Source of the DNA: Amoebophrya sp. A120
Lineage: Eukaryota; Sar; Dinophyceae; Syndiniales; Amoebophryaceae
Direction: 5' to 3'
NCBI GenBank assembly: GCA_905178155.1
Contig: CAJINV010000001.1
Location: 1,787,904-1,851,903, forward strand
Length of the DNA stretch: 64,000 nt
Made by a program: the position numbers and the translations under genes. Below the pieces are notes generated by a model. It did no database searches, was not told where the DNA came from, and saw nothing but the letters and a program-made list of their open reading frames with translations. Of this stretch, positions 12,060 through 24,900 are shown piece by piece (the first letter of the stretch is position 1; every line of letters begins with the position of its first letter).

Positions 12060-13130
12060 ATGCCAACCCCTAGCGCCCTGCCGGCAAAGACCTAGCCACC
12101 CCGCCCTGCCTTCGGAGAGCTAGCGAACAACCCCCGCCGCCCCCAGGCTGGTTCCCTGTCGTGGGTGTGACTGCGGCCCCGGCAGGCCCCGGGCCGCCCC
12201 TTGTTGCTCTCGCGGCGCATCCGTTCCCGCCGGCCTGCGCCCCTTACGCCCCGCTACCCTAGCGCCTGCGCGGGAACGTCCACGGGCCCTTTTTTTTTCC
12301 CCCGCGCCAGCCATTTTCTTCTTTGCGCCAAAGCGGTGGAGGAAGCGCCCACACGCAATAAACAGGCACGCAGGCGCAAGTAGCTGCCAAAATAAATCGC
12401 GGCCGTAGGTACGTATCGGGGGCATGCTGTCGCTACCTTGCGGCGACTAGGTCGAGGCCCGCTGCTGTCCGCCGCCCGCCAAGGTGACAGCGGCGGCGCA
12501 CTCCTGCAGCCAGTCTTTTGGAAGAAGACGGCCGTCGCCCTCCCCCGCGTGGGTGGAAGAAGGGCGGGTCAGGCCACCGACCGGGGGGGCCACGGGGCCG
12601 GGCGAGGGGGCAAGCGCCGTGCTCTGGGGGGGGGCTAGCGCTAGCGCGCCAGTCAGTGGCTGTGCCCCAAGCGCCCGAGCCAAGCTAGCAGCGAGGGCGA
12701 GGCGGCCCCGGGTCAGGGTCTCGGCTAGGATGAAAAAAATGGTGGGGCGCAGCACTTTCGTAAATAAGCAAGCCGGGAGGTAGCGCCCTGGCAGGCCGAC
12801 TTTTCCCCCGCCCCGGCCAACCATTGCGCCGCCCCCGCTCCCTGGTTTTGCTTGGTGGCGCGCCACCTCGGCGCTAGTCAGCAACCGCGCGGGCGGGCAA
12901 GATTCGGGGCACGGTTGTTAGCTTCGAAAGCGCGCGGCCGCCGCCCCTGCGCTCCGTCCAACAGTGTCACTTCGGCGCCATCCCGCCGAACATGTGCAAG
13001 GAAAACGGGTGGGCCTTGCTCCCTCGCACGCACGCCCCTAGCAGCGCCACTACGGCTACGCGACTTGGTAGGGCCTTTGCTCTTGTACCCCTCGCCCCCC
13101 GCGATGCCGTTTCGACTATGTCGACTGCTA
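12060..13130. other. GC-rich island, no gene recognised
   Basis: Base composition changes sharply to long C- and G-rich runs (for example around 12290, 12590 and 12620), unlike the gene bodies and spacers elsewhere in the window. Open frames exist on both strands but encode Arg/Gly/Pro/Ala-rich sequence without motifs. Could be a transposon relic, a foreign segment or a structural repeat region; nothing visible decides between these. Confidence 0.5.
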
Positions 13131-13159
13131 CCCCAACAACCTGAACGCCGACCGCTACG

Positions 13160-13385
13160 GCTACTCCTATTTCCACGCCTACTTCTACACCTACTCCCAC
13201 GCCCACCGCTACGCCTTCCTCTGCGCCTACTTCTACGCCTACTTCTACGCCTACTGCTGCGCCTACTTCTGCGTCTACTTCCACGCCTACTTCTATGCCT
13301 ATTTATATGCCTACTTCTACGCCTATGAATGCGCCTACTTCTTCCCCTACTCCTACGCCTACTTCTCCGCCTGCTGCCACGTTTC
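13160..13385. repeat. 12-bp tandem repeat array, imperfect
   Basis: Imperfect repeats of GCCTACTTCTAC with a 12-bp period over about 225 bp (some 18-19 units). In the plus frame it would read Thr-Pro-Thr-Ser repeats, in the minus frame Arg/Ser repeats. The plus frame is preceded by a stop at about 13140 and lacks an upstream ATG, so I do not call a gene. Confidence 0.82.
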
Positions 13386-14325
13386 TTGAGTTTTGCGCTT
13401 CCTTGTGCGCTTGCTTCTACCTCCGTGGCCACGGCGATGCCTCTGGCAGGGTGCGTTCGCAAATGACCCGGCTCCCGGCACTCGGCGCAGCCGACTTGCC
13501 CCCCCGTCTTCGTTAGGCCACTGAGGCTTTTTGATGCCGCGTTGGGTCAGTAGCCCCGGCGGAAGCTAGGGCCCATGGAATGTAGTCACTTTGCGTTTTC
13601 TTTGGGCCGGTTGTTTGCTTCATCCTTCCAAGCAACCGCCCGCATGTGGACCAGGGACGGAGCGCATGAAAGTCTCCCGGGCTCCATCCTCGAGGACTTC
13701 TATGCACTACATATCTACGGACGCTGCAAAATCTACAAGCCTTTGAGTCAGCTCGTCTATGTTTCTATGGTCCCTCAATTATGAAGAAGTTGCCGCGCCG
13801 TTGTGCCAACACGGCGGCGCGAGTGCAACATACTTCTACTTCACGTAAGATTTCTAGAAACAGTTCGCGACCATCAAAAATCTTGCTAAAGCTACAAGTC
13901 AGCAAAACGAATTGCCATATACAAGCCGTGCTAAATCTTTATCTTTCAAACGAGGAGGACAACAGGACATATATTTTTGACGAGCAAAGACGATAAGGGA
14001 CGAAAGCGAACCTCTCGTCACATAATTTTCAAAAGGGCGACGAAAACGAATTGAGGTGCGAATTCAAATTAATTGAGAACGCTGGATGCTACGGGTGCAA
14101 TCGTGTTTCTATGGCATTGGCAGAACACATAAAATGATGCAACGGAGCAAGCTAGCAGTAGTCTGGGAGGCCGCGACGGCCATAAGTTCCGTGGTGAGTA
14201 TAATCCCACGTGTAAAAATTTGTATGGAATTGCGATGTTGCTGTTGTCGCCGTCCTCGCGTCTGGCACCAAGGGAGGGACCAGACCACGGGGATGAAAAA
14301 AAAGTTTCTACTTTTTCACATAGTA

Positions 14326-15052
14326 CTAACTTGGATCAGTATCCGGACAGAACCGGCTTTCAATGCTCTTCATACATGCCTTAAACGTGACCGGACTGGC
14401 GGTCTTCATGGCGATTCCGAGCAACAAACTCTGGTAATCGGACTGTGTTTTATACAAAAGTTCCATCAACCGTCTGGCGTATACCCGCTGGTATTCCGTC
14501 TTCTCGTTTCGAGCTCCGAACAAAACCTGCATATAGTAGAGAAATAAATATTCATAGGTTCTTACTGCTGCACCAGCGCAAGAATTCTTACTCAGACTTT
14601 TGATCACCTTCAGAAGAACCCAATGGTGCACGAAGTGTCATATTTTTCTTGGGGATGGAAGAGATTCTGGTCACAAAAACAAGATGAGCATGAAGAAAAC
14701 AAATGAAAGACTCATGTAAAATTACCGTGGTCTCGTAGGTCGTGTCTGGAATGAAGGCCGGGTCGGTTATGCAGGGCTCTTCGTCGACTGTCGCTTGGAT
14801 CCAGCTCCCGATTTTCCCACACTGGGTGATAACTACGAGAAGTTTTTTGTGCATCACGGTGACCGCAAACTCTGTTATTCTCCCCTCGATTTCCTCTTCC
14901 CAAGTCACGGTTTGGGGGAAAAAATCCTCGTCGCTGGGGGGCTTTCGTGACAATTCTGGGTGAGGCTGAGCCATCAGGCTGAAATTGAGATCGCGGTCGT
15001 CGTCTTCATCCGCGACCATGTCGTGATCTTCTTCAAAATTTCGCGTCGCCAT
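14326..15052 (-). CDS. PSMG3: PSMG3-like proteasome assembly chaperone (PAC3)
   Basis: PSMG3 helps assemble the alpha ring of the 20S proteasome. Exons 14726-15052 (ATG at 15052) and 14326-14526 give 175 aa, joined through a GT-AG intron of 199 nt (14527-14725). Family marks: TEFAVTVMHKKLLVVITQCG with KIGSW after it, matching the human stretch that ends LVVVTQFGKMG; then TTYETTVLFGARNE across the splice junction, matching the TTKVLLGQDEP block; then ARRLMELL and QSLLLGIAMK matching the C-terminal helix-strand region. About 40 acidic N-terminal residues are extra compared with the 122-aa human protein. No introner element interrupts it. Confidence 0.85.
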
Positions 15053-15962
15053 TTTAAGCCTATTTGTCTAAAAGAAGTATAGAAGGATCTAGATCTTCCG
15101 GGGGGAAGATACAACTACGGGGCTGGTTGCTCGGAGTGATAATGACGGCGAATTGATGAAATATAGCACGCTGTATTCTAGTACTAGAAGTGTTTGTTCA
15201 ATAGACAGTCGAAAAAGTCTTATTTCAGGAGATAAAAGAAAATGACTTGTACTATACTAAATTTTGTTTCGTGGCTGGGCGGTAACAATAAAATCATGCA
15301 TGTCGTGGCCAACACAAGAGAAGCAAAAAGTGGTGGAAGTGCTGGAGACATCATCTACTTCTAACTCTAAGGACCCAAAATAACCTAGTACAGGTTGCCC
15401 GTCGGTAAATTGCATGCAAAAAGTCGATGGGTGGACCACGACTTTACTATCACTATTGGATCGACCGGATCTTTGGAGGTGATGTGGAGCCAACAAGGTC
15501 AGCTTAGATGATCGACAAGTTTAAAAGTTCTGATCCGTCGCTGAGACAGTGGTTCCTGAGTCCAGGCGTAACATCTTACTCGAGTGCCAAGACTCATGCT
15601 GCGCAGACACTTTTTTTTTTCAGGAAAAGCTGTTCAATAGTACTGGAAGTTGTATTAAAAACTGGTACACTGATGTCCTCTGGGTCTGGTACAGAGTGAA
15701 GCACCAGCAAATAAAGAGGTGCATCTGGTGTTGTACAATTTGAAAATTGAATTTCAAGAAAAGGGATCGAGTTCGTTCCATGATCCGCAGAGGACGATCA
15801 ACAAGTACAACTGCTTTCATGCATGGAACTTCTTCTCTAAGAACTTCATGTCATATGAAATTAATAAATTAAACCAAGCAAAATTATGGAACTCGATCGC
15901 TCGCTGACCCGATCTATATGCAAGAAAAGAAAAACACTTTATCTTTTTCTTGTGTTTGTTTC
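15053..15962. other. Intergenic region, no gene seen
   Basis: Spacer between the start of the PSMG3-like gene and the stop of the NRPS gene. A 79-codon minus frame at 15257-15496 has no recognisable features and I do not call it. Confidence 0.5.
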
Positions 15963-18900
15963 TTACGTTTTTTCTTCCTCTTCCCCTGCACTATACCCGC
16001 ACAGCCTTGCGATCCGGTCCCCGGTCCCTCGGTAAGGAAACGCACGGTAGTTGTATTTTCTTTCCCTGGTCCCCACGATCCCGTGCTGTTTTTGCCATTC
16101 GGACAAGCCAAAACGGACACAGTGCTCCTCGGGTTTGCTGTCGATCAAACACCAGAGCGTGTCCTCCAGCAAATCGTGAAAGAGTTCCCCGTTGCAGGAC
16201 CCTGGATGCAGGTGCTCCCACGACCGAATCCAAGCGACGTAATCGTGGTTGTCAGAAAGCTGGTCTACCATCAATCGTATCGGGTATTCCGAGGGGTGCA
16301 TGGAGCCCCGTCGGGGTTGCTCCCGGACGCGCGGGTACTGGAACTCTTGAGAAACGTGGTCGGACACCTTCCCCTATGAAATGCAAAAGCTTCGCGCTCG
16401 TAAGAACTAATAATTGCAGACATGCATGACAAATCTCCTTCCGAAGCCGAAACAGCATTACAAATTCCATTTGTCATGCTGAGCTAATTTGTAATGCGAA
16501 GAATTTATACTGGTACGATACTACTTTTGCACAGGATATCCCCACGGAGGAGCGCAGGTTGAGAAACACCGTTCGTTCAAAGCAATTCTGGACCTCCCAC
16601 TCCCGGTTCTTCACTTTTTCGCACAGGATCTTGAAGCAGTCTTGAACCGTCGCACTCGCGAGGAAGTTCGCTCGGATGGTGTATGAAGTGCAAATATGTC
16701 TGGGTCTGGAAACTTGCGATGCTGGTTGGCGAATCCTGAGGACGCCATAAGTGACGGCTCAGCATGACAAGTTTCTGACTTGCTAGATATTGCGTTTTCT
16801 GCATGACAAACCGCGTTTCGGCATGACAGAAAAGTGGGGCTTTTGGGTAACGAGCATGACAGCCTTTGGAGTCATGCTAACAGAGCATGACAGACCTTCC
16901 ATTCTTCCAGACCCAGACATTTTTGCAATCCATATGGTGCGGTAGGACACCAAATTCGCGACGAGATTCACCGTGTCCAGCTGGTCCCGGAGAGGCGCGA
17001 CGACCTGCATGGAGTTCTCAAGCGTCACACTCTCAACTGTTGCGTGAATTTGTCATGCGAGACTACCTTAAGGTTAAGCCGCCACGTGATAAAGCTGCTT
17101 CGCATGACAAATCTCCGAGAGGCTAAGCAGCGTCTAAATCTGTGCCAAATCTGTGATGCGAAAGCGGCAAGCTTTCCCATTGACTGTTGCCATTCTTGCG
17201 TCACAAATTCACGCAACAGCTGAGAATGTAACAGTTGAGAGCGCCATAACCTGCATGCTGAAGGTGGAATGTTTGTCGTTGCAGGGAAAGCGGGTGAAAT
17301 AGGGGTAGAACGTCGGGGAGAGAAGCAAAAACCGGTAGGATGTGACGCCGAAGAGCCCGAGGATCACGTTGTCCAGCGTCACGCCGTGCTTCCTGGCGAG
17401 GTAGGGGAGAAAGGACACCGGGGAAAACTCGAGAAAGTACTCGTAGTCTTCTCGTCTTTTGACTGATTCCCAAAACGGCATCAGGTCCGGTCCGGCGGTA
17501 CGGGAGCGGTTCACGAGGGATTCGTAGAGCCGCTGATCGCACTCGAGCATCGCGTTGGTCTTCAGGGTGGACAGAGACTCGGAACTGGTGGTTGTAGTAA
17601 GAGTACTGTGGGGAAGTACACTTTTACGAGCACGGACGGGCCCTCCATCTTCTTCAGAGCGGTCGGCACGATCTGGCCCTTGACCATTCGTGGGATCATT
17701 CTTGTCCTCCAGCACCTGAATGGGGCCGCGCCGGTCGGCCGCCGTGGCGTCCTGCCCATGCGGTGAAGATGTCACTGTTTCCGGATTCTCGTTTTTTTCG
17801 GTCGGCTTTCCAATTCCATGCACGAGCTGCTGCTGGAGCTTGTCAAAAAAGCGTTTGGCTCGGATCCGCGGATCAAGGACGAGTGCCGTCAGCCCAGTGG
17901 GATTATTTTTGTCCGTCGTTACCGACTCCATCCTGCGACTGCTCGATCCGAGAAATGTTGAAGCACTAGTGTTTATTTGATCTTCGGAGCTAGAGCCTGA
18001 CGAAGAAAACACACTTCTTGTTTTCGTATTTGATGTTGTTCGTGCTGGTGGTCTTATTGTACTAGAAAACGAGTCGTAGAAGTGCACAAAGTCTTTGAGC
18101 AACGGGTTTCCACTTCCGCCATCTGCAACACCGTGAGTGAAATGTAGCTTGAGCACGTGCCGCCGCTGGTCCGCTGTAGCGGAAAGGCGTTGACGTCGTG
18201 TCGACAGGACAGCACGAACTTGCGGCAATACGTCGTGGTAGCTGTCCCTCAAGTAGCTTGGCAAATCTCGGTAGTCCGGGTCACCGGCAGATTCCGTTTC
18301 TTCCGCACCAGGAACGTCGGCTGTAGGAGCACTACGAATGGCGCCTTTATTCGCAACAGCAGAAGCTGCAACCGGCGCGTCGGATGAAGTTCTCTCGCTT
18401 TGAATACTCCGCTGTCTTTCCTGAGACGCACGAAAATCAATGATCTGAAAGTATCGGGAAAATTGCGCGTCGAGGTCCGCTAGAAGTGCTGTCGCTCCCC
18501 CGCCGAACTGTTCATGCTGGTGTCCTGCAGCCGCAACGCAGCAACGTGGCCAACCGATGTAAAGCAGTCGCGACAACCAAGTGGAGTTCATCTGCATCGC
18601 ATGGGAGGCTGCGCTCTGCATGTAGTTCAGAAAGTCACCCGGATCGTAGAAACTGAGACGCAAACCTGATGAAGTAGAAGCTCGTTGTAGGTGCAGAGTG
18701 ATCATCTGGTCAGCAGGATGATCTAGAACAAATCGAATCAGAATTAAAAGGTGAAGAGCACGCGCACGGCTACTTAGAAGCAGAATTTCCGAGAACATCA
18801 AATTGTTGTACCTACGTGACGCTTGATCAGATGCAAGACAGCACAATGCACGGCCTCGATGTCCCACGCATCTTCTCGCAGCAGCGTAAAAGTGACATCG

Positions 18901-21900
18901 ATCCGATGAAAGGATTCACTCTCCGCGGTCCGGTAAAGACGACGGTGCTCGAAAAGCAGATCACCCGGGTAATCCGGGTCGGAAACAAGCTCCCCGGTCA
19001 TCGCGGAGCGTCTCGCCCTGTCCTCATCGAGAACTCTTTTCCCACTTTGAGTGTCGACACACTTCGCGCGCGGCGGGTAGGGGAAGCCTGTGGAAGATGA
19101 TGCAACCCTATTGCTCGAAGTGGAGCACGACGAGGGGGGCTCTCGTCGAGCGACAGGAGTTTGTTCCAAAGGGTTTTGCTCGTTCATTGCCGGTCTCTGC
19201 GAAGAACTACACGGCGGGCTTGTCGGCCGCGAAGGAGCTGCAGAAGATGGGGCGGCGGATTCTGAATCTCTTTGTACTGTCACCAGTGATGATATCTGTT
19301 TTTTCATCTTCGCATCTCCAGTTTTATTTCTTGGCGCAAAATGAACTTCGTGTCCCGTATTGTTCATATCTTCAGCATCTCCTTCTGGCTGTCCTGCTTC
19401 GCGGCCTGCAGTCGTCTTTTCCGCGCCGTCGTTGACAAGCCCCTCCTGTACCAGCTGCTTTTCCACTGTTTCTGGATTTTCGACCCGGATGCTCGCGTAC
19501 ACGTCGTCCAACGTAGCGCATTGTAGCAGCGTGCTCACCGCTATCGAAAATCCAGCGGCATTCAAGCGACTCGCGAAGAGCATCAGCCGCAAACTGTCCA
19601 AACTAGCCTGCAATGAACTGCGTCGGTGCAAGTGGATCGAACTTCTGTACAAGGCACTGGCACTATTGGCCGCGCTAGTATTCATTCCAGACGGTGCAGG
19701 TGCTGTACTAGCAGGTTCAATTATTCTCGTCGCGATCATGTTGATCAGCCGTTCTTGTGCCGTCAAAGGCTGTTCGTCCCTAGCAACATCTGTGGCCTCT
19801 GAAGATGCAGAAGTACTCATTTCTATTTGCGCCTTCAACAGATCGTCCCCCATCTTGCTGTAGTATGCCATCGACAGCTTTGCCGCCCTATGGGTGTGTC
19901 AGGATTGAAATCGACAAAGTTGAAAGAATCTGTGATGCATAAAATGCAAGGCACGAAGTGACTGTCTTGCAGGGATTGCAAGTGAGGCCGATTGTGAGCC
20001 TGTCTCGGGTTTGGAATAGAGCTGCTAAAGTAGTATGACAAAGGATGCCGCCTTTCGCTAAACGGCATGAAAAACTAGATTTCGATGACGTCAAAATTTG
20101 TCATGCACAGCTTAGAAATTGGGCTTCCGACTGGTATCGGTTTTACGCATCACAAATTTTTCAACTTTGTCAATTTCAACCCTGACATCAGTTCCATACG
20201 CCTTGCCTTCGTACTGCGGGACCGAGGCTGTTCGACGGAACCAGAGGGGCGGCTGAGGTGCGGAAGGAGGAAAAATGGTACCCGAAATATCGGCCGCGGC
20301 ATCGAAAATTCCTCGGAGCTGGGAAGAAATTCTGTCTGACGTAGTTCTTGCAGTAGATGTTGATGAAAAGAGCCTGCTGAACAAGGCGGATGGGGCGCTG
20401 GTCAAGACAAAAGAGCGACGGCGCTCTCGCTCTGTCGGGAGCAACAGCCTCGTTGCTAAAAGTTTGTTCAGTAACAAATCCGTAGCGCCTTTGCGGGTCC
20501 AATACCAAATGGACCTCCCAACCGGTGCCGCGAACTCTGACCACAGCAAGTCCCGACCGTGCTGCTCAAAAAAGTAGTAACCGAGCTGGTACGAGTCGTC
20601 TTTGAAAACTTGCGAGAAGCCCATGAAGAACATAAAAGCGAAACCCAGCGGGCGGAGAAAAACGTAAAACACAACCGCGAACTCGGTATTCGGCCGCTCG
20701 GAGACCGGGTACAAAACCAGCGGAAGTAGCACATCGTGTGAGAAAGCAACGAACCAGAGAAAGAGCAATGCATTCAAGTCGAGCCAGCGCAGGGCGCAGA
20801 ACATCACGAGAAGGTACTTTGCAATCCACTCCGCGGAGCCAAAAACAACCTCCGCTGCCTTCCTCCATGCAGGCGGCTCGTCTACTTGCGGGGTGGGTGT
20901 TGTACTAGCGCGTGAAGCTGCAATTGCAGGAGCGCGACGACCCTCTGCATCGACGTCCAGTGGTGCCTCAGGAGGAACTTCGTCCACAATTAGCATTTCG
21001 AGCAACTTGAGCGTTCCGTTGCGTGCAACTCGCGCCAGAAAAACTTCATGGATCAACACAAAGAGCCAGGGGTTGCTGAGCGAGTATTTCCGGACTAGGC
21101 TTGCCGCGTAGTAGACGTAGGGCAGCATCAGAAACCGAATGGGGCCGACGCAGAGCCAGATTGATGTCAAGAGTAAAAAGCCGGTCAATGTCTCCCTGTA
21201 TTTTTCGACCGCGGGGTAGGCTTGATCAGCGAGATCAGAAGTATGTTGACCTAGGGGCGCCGACGACGAATTCAACAAAGCAGCCTGCTGCAGTACATGA
21301 TCACGGCGTTTAGCGATGTTCTGTCGGGAGGTAGACCGTAACTGTTTACGTTGATCATCGGCTACTTCGTCCTCGTGTTTACTGCCGATCGAGGGGCCGA
21401 CGTGATCGCCAGCGCCGCTGGTAGAATCAGGCTGTTCTGTCATCATTATCCCCAGCAGTCGTCTCTTGTGGATCTTTCCCGTCGCTAGCCGCGGCCACTG
21501 CCGGACCGAAACGAATTTGCTTGGAACCAAGGCTTTTGGAAGTTTCCGCGCACATGCCCCGCGGAGGGCGCTTATGTCAACATCTCTATTGGTCGCTTCG
21601 AAGAACGCAACAAGCTTCTTTTCCGCTGTCACGAGGCACACCGCTTCTCGGGCCGCTTCCCGGCAAACCGCTTCGATCTCCTGCAGGTTGACGCGCATCC
21701 CTTGCAATTTCACCTGTGAGTCTTTCCTACCAGCGCCGAGCAGGTCGGGAGTAGTTGTCCCCACAGCCCGTCGGGCAACGTCCCCAGTACGGAAATTTCG
21801 GCCCGGACCGGAAATACTTGGCTCAAACGGTATTTTTTTACTCGAAGGACGGCGTGCGACAGGTTGAAGTTTATTCGGCCCGCTTGCGGATTCGCGTGCA

Positions 21901-24900
21901 CGCAAGAATGAGTAATTTGCGCGTTCACGAACGCGAAAGCAAGGGAGTGCTTGCTCGAAGAAGTGAAGAAAGCGACCGACTGCAACGAGTTTCCTCGAGA
22001 GGCTGCCGCTGTCATGTCGTGGTGCTTGAAGTTCACGCAGAACTTCCGAAGGAATAATCCAGGGAAAAGTCGTGCTATTTTTGCTCCACCCTCCTTGTTC
22101 GCCTTCGCCCTGCTGTGCCTGGTCGTTCATCCCACCGGCTAGTGTACCCATCACTGACAGCGTTAGCCCCCAAAGCCAGTCGCTTGCACTACGATACTGA
22201 AGGTTGTTCAGCTGTCGTTGTATTTCGGTGCTTCGTCCCTTCGTTCTGTAGACGAGTGCTTTTTGTGCACTGGCGAGTTCTAGACGAATCGAATGCGAAG
22301 TAGCCCCATCGGTGCCTGGAAGATGTTCCCCTGACGAAGGAGACGAGGGTGACGATGCAATAACATCTTTGCTCGTATTAAAAGCAACATTTTCACCAGC
22401 GGGACGGTTCGATGCTTCGCAAAACATTTTCCACCACGCCTCTGGATTTGCTTGATATGGGTCAAATCCTCCAAGAGCATCCCGAAAACTGCAGCCATCT
22501 TCTCCCTCATGATGTTCCTCCGAATTACTTCTACGCTCGTCCTGGATGTAGTATCCCAGCCCCGGTCCTTGCGTCTCGAGCTCCCCGGGGGCCAGCCAAC
22601 CCCCGTCTCGCTGCAGTTGGCAGCGCCGATACGGGGTTGGCTGCCCGAGCGGCACGACGCCGTGTCGTTTTATTTTTTTCCTTTCCTCTTCCCCGGGCGG
22701 AATCTGCAGCAGCGTCGTGGTGTCCGCAGCCTCCGTCTGTCCGTAGTGATTCAGGACGTACTGAATACTGTTCGCCAGAGGCAAGTACTTGGCCGGGAAC
22801 GGTTCGCCCGTCAGAATGACGCGACGGAGGGTGGGAATCTTGGACAAATCCAACACGTCCGACATGGCATTTAAAACACTTGGAACGAACTGGCAAGCTG
22901 AGATGGCAGCTATAGGATGAACAGCTTGGGATTTTTCTTTTCTGCAAGTTGTAGGCGAAGGCGTTGAAGTACTTGGTGCTCCTCCTCCTGCGAGAGGTGG
23001 TCTTGTGCAGCTGTTGCTCTTTTCAAGCGGTGCCACCAGTACCGCCGCAGCGTTTGCGAAATCGGACACGAAAAGACTTGCGCCGGAAATGAGTGGGTTG
23101 AAGATCTCGGGAAACGAGGCAACCCACTGCCAGTTGATGCAAGCCAGGACGGTGTCGTTTGCTTGCAGCGGGAATTTCTTCTGTAGATACAGCAAGTGCG
23201 AAAGGATATTCCGGTTCGTGACCATGACCGGCTTGGGGCGCCCGGTCGTGCCCGACGTGTGAAAGACGATTCCGGGCTCATGGAAGGGATAATTCTTTAC
23301 CCAGCTGACGGCCCTGATCCGGTGCTCCGGAGTGTCCTTCTTCGATGGGATCGGGATGTAGTAGCCGAAAAAGAACAAGGCACGAAGAATGCACAAAATC
23401 TCGATGTCGCGAGCACTGTAGTCTTCGTCTTTTTCGCCATCCCCGCCGCCGTCCTCGACGTCGTGCTCGCCGCCCCCGACGCAGGGAAGGTTTGCGTTTT
23501 CTTTCTCAATCCTCCGCTTCAACTTCCGGAGTGCGCGGCTGGGCTTGACCGCAGGTCCAGGTCCACCTTGTGCTAGAACGCAGAGGCGTTGAAATTTCTG
23601 CACAAGGCGGCGGCGTTTCTTCGGAACCTTTGGAGGAGGTATCGGAGAAACATAATTTTCGCGCAGCTGATGTGGAGATGCTGAAGCTCCTTCCGCGGTT
23701 AATACTTCCTGTCCACCTGCTTCTTTTTCCTTCGCCGTGAGTAGCCAAGCGAGTTCCGCGTAGCTCACAGCCATGCGACCGTGGCGGATGAAAAGAGCAG
23801 TCTTGTGCGGGGTGCGCAGTGCTTGCTGCAGAACCAAGTGAATCACTTCCAAGCCCTCAGGGATGCGGTCTGGAGCAGTTACTGAGTCTGATGCATCCAC
23901 TATGTTGGGATTTTCGTCGTGGCCTGTTCTGATCGTGGTCCTTCCCCTTCGCTCAGCGTTTGTTGCTCTCGCTTCGCTTTCGCATGCTACAGTGGCTCGT
24001 GGTCCCGCTTGATATTCATCGCACAACAGCGAGGACGAGCCCGAGTTGTCCTCCCCTGCCTTGGAAGATGAAAGGCCCAATTGTATTGTTCGATCTTGCA
24101 GCATTTCCATTTGTTGTCCTTCCACCTCGCGTGTTGACAGCACAAGCTTCCGGATGCAGTCGGCCAGATCCTCCATTCGCTGCCGCGAATAGACTTTGCC
24201 GGAGTAGGAGAGACGACCAGTCTCTCCGAAAAGAAGAATGCACTCTTCTGCCCCGAGGATAGGTAATACACTGGTGGAGTGGTCTACGTCACGAGAACTT
24301 CTGCCACCATTTCCATTTCCATTATCTTGCTTGTCATTATATAGCTGCCGAGAACGCCTGGGCTCCGGCTCGTCGTCGAGACCATAGGGATGATGAATCA
24401 ATACGTCGCTTTCTTTCACCCAAGAAGGGACGTAAACGCAAGCCCAGGACGGCGGCACATCCGAGGTTCCACACGCAGCTTCGTGCCAACACTGGAATTC
24501 GACTTGAAGTTTGTTGGCTTGTTGAGCATTGTGAACTAGCCTGAGAAAATCCTTCGCCATACTTCTTCCGTGTTTCATCGAGGTTTGCGTTTGCAAAAGT
24601 GGCACCAGTCGTGAGGCTTTTTCCGCATAGCAGATGACAGACATTTGCTTTGTTGACGGTCTTGATGCTGATCGGCGCGCTCGCGGATCATCATGGGGGG
24701 CACCATCGCCTTCTTCACAACTTTTACTTTCTTCAGAACTTGGATAATAAAGCACACCGATTCCCAATGAGGATGCCGAATCGAACTGATGCCCCGCACT
24801 GAATGCACACGCCTGGAAAAAGGCCGATAGAAGCATCTCGTCGCGCTCGTCGTTGCGGCTAGTCGCAGCTGCTGCATGATCTTCCGCTTCGCCTATAATT

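Larger units (their letters stand above)
10964..14325. other. 3.4-kb gene-free tract: tandem arrays and GC-rich island
   Basis: No convincing gene. It holds, in order, a 130-bp start-proximal spacer, a stretch (11090-11500) with several copies of CCCCTAGGGC-like words and an ACAGCATTAGAAATT motif that also occurs inside introner elements, the 19-bp array (11661-11907), a strongly GC-rich block (about 12060-13130), the 12-bp array (about 13160-13385), and ordinary AT-richer DNA from about 13570. Long open frames on both strands in 11600-13500 come from the repeats and high GC and have repetitive or Arg/Pro-rich products. Confidence 0.6.

Noticed and set aside
11600-12100. Long minus- and plus-strand open frames encoding 19-residue periodic proteins
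   Set aside because: They arise from the 19-bp tandem array, which keeps all frames open. The products are pure repeats with no start context or domain.
12447-13516. Arg/Pro/Gly-rich frames and a Thr-Pro-Thr-Ser repeat frame in the GC-rich island
   Set aside because: High GC removes stop codons by chance. The TPTS frame is preceded by a stop and has no ATG before the repeats are nearly over.
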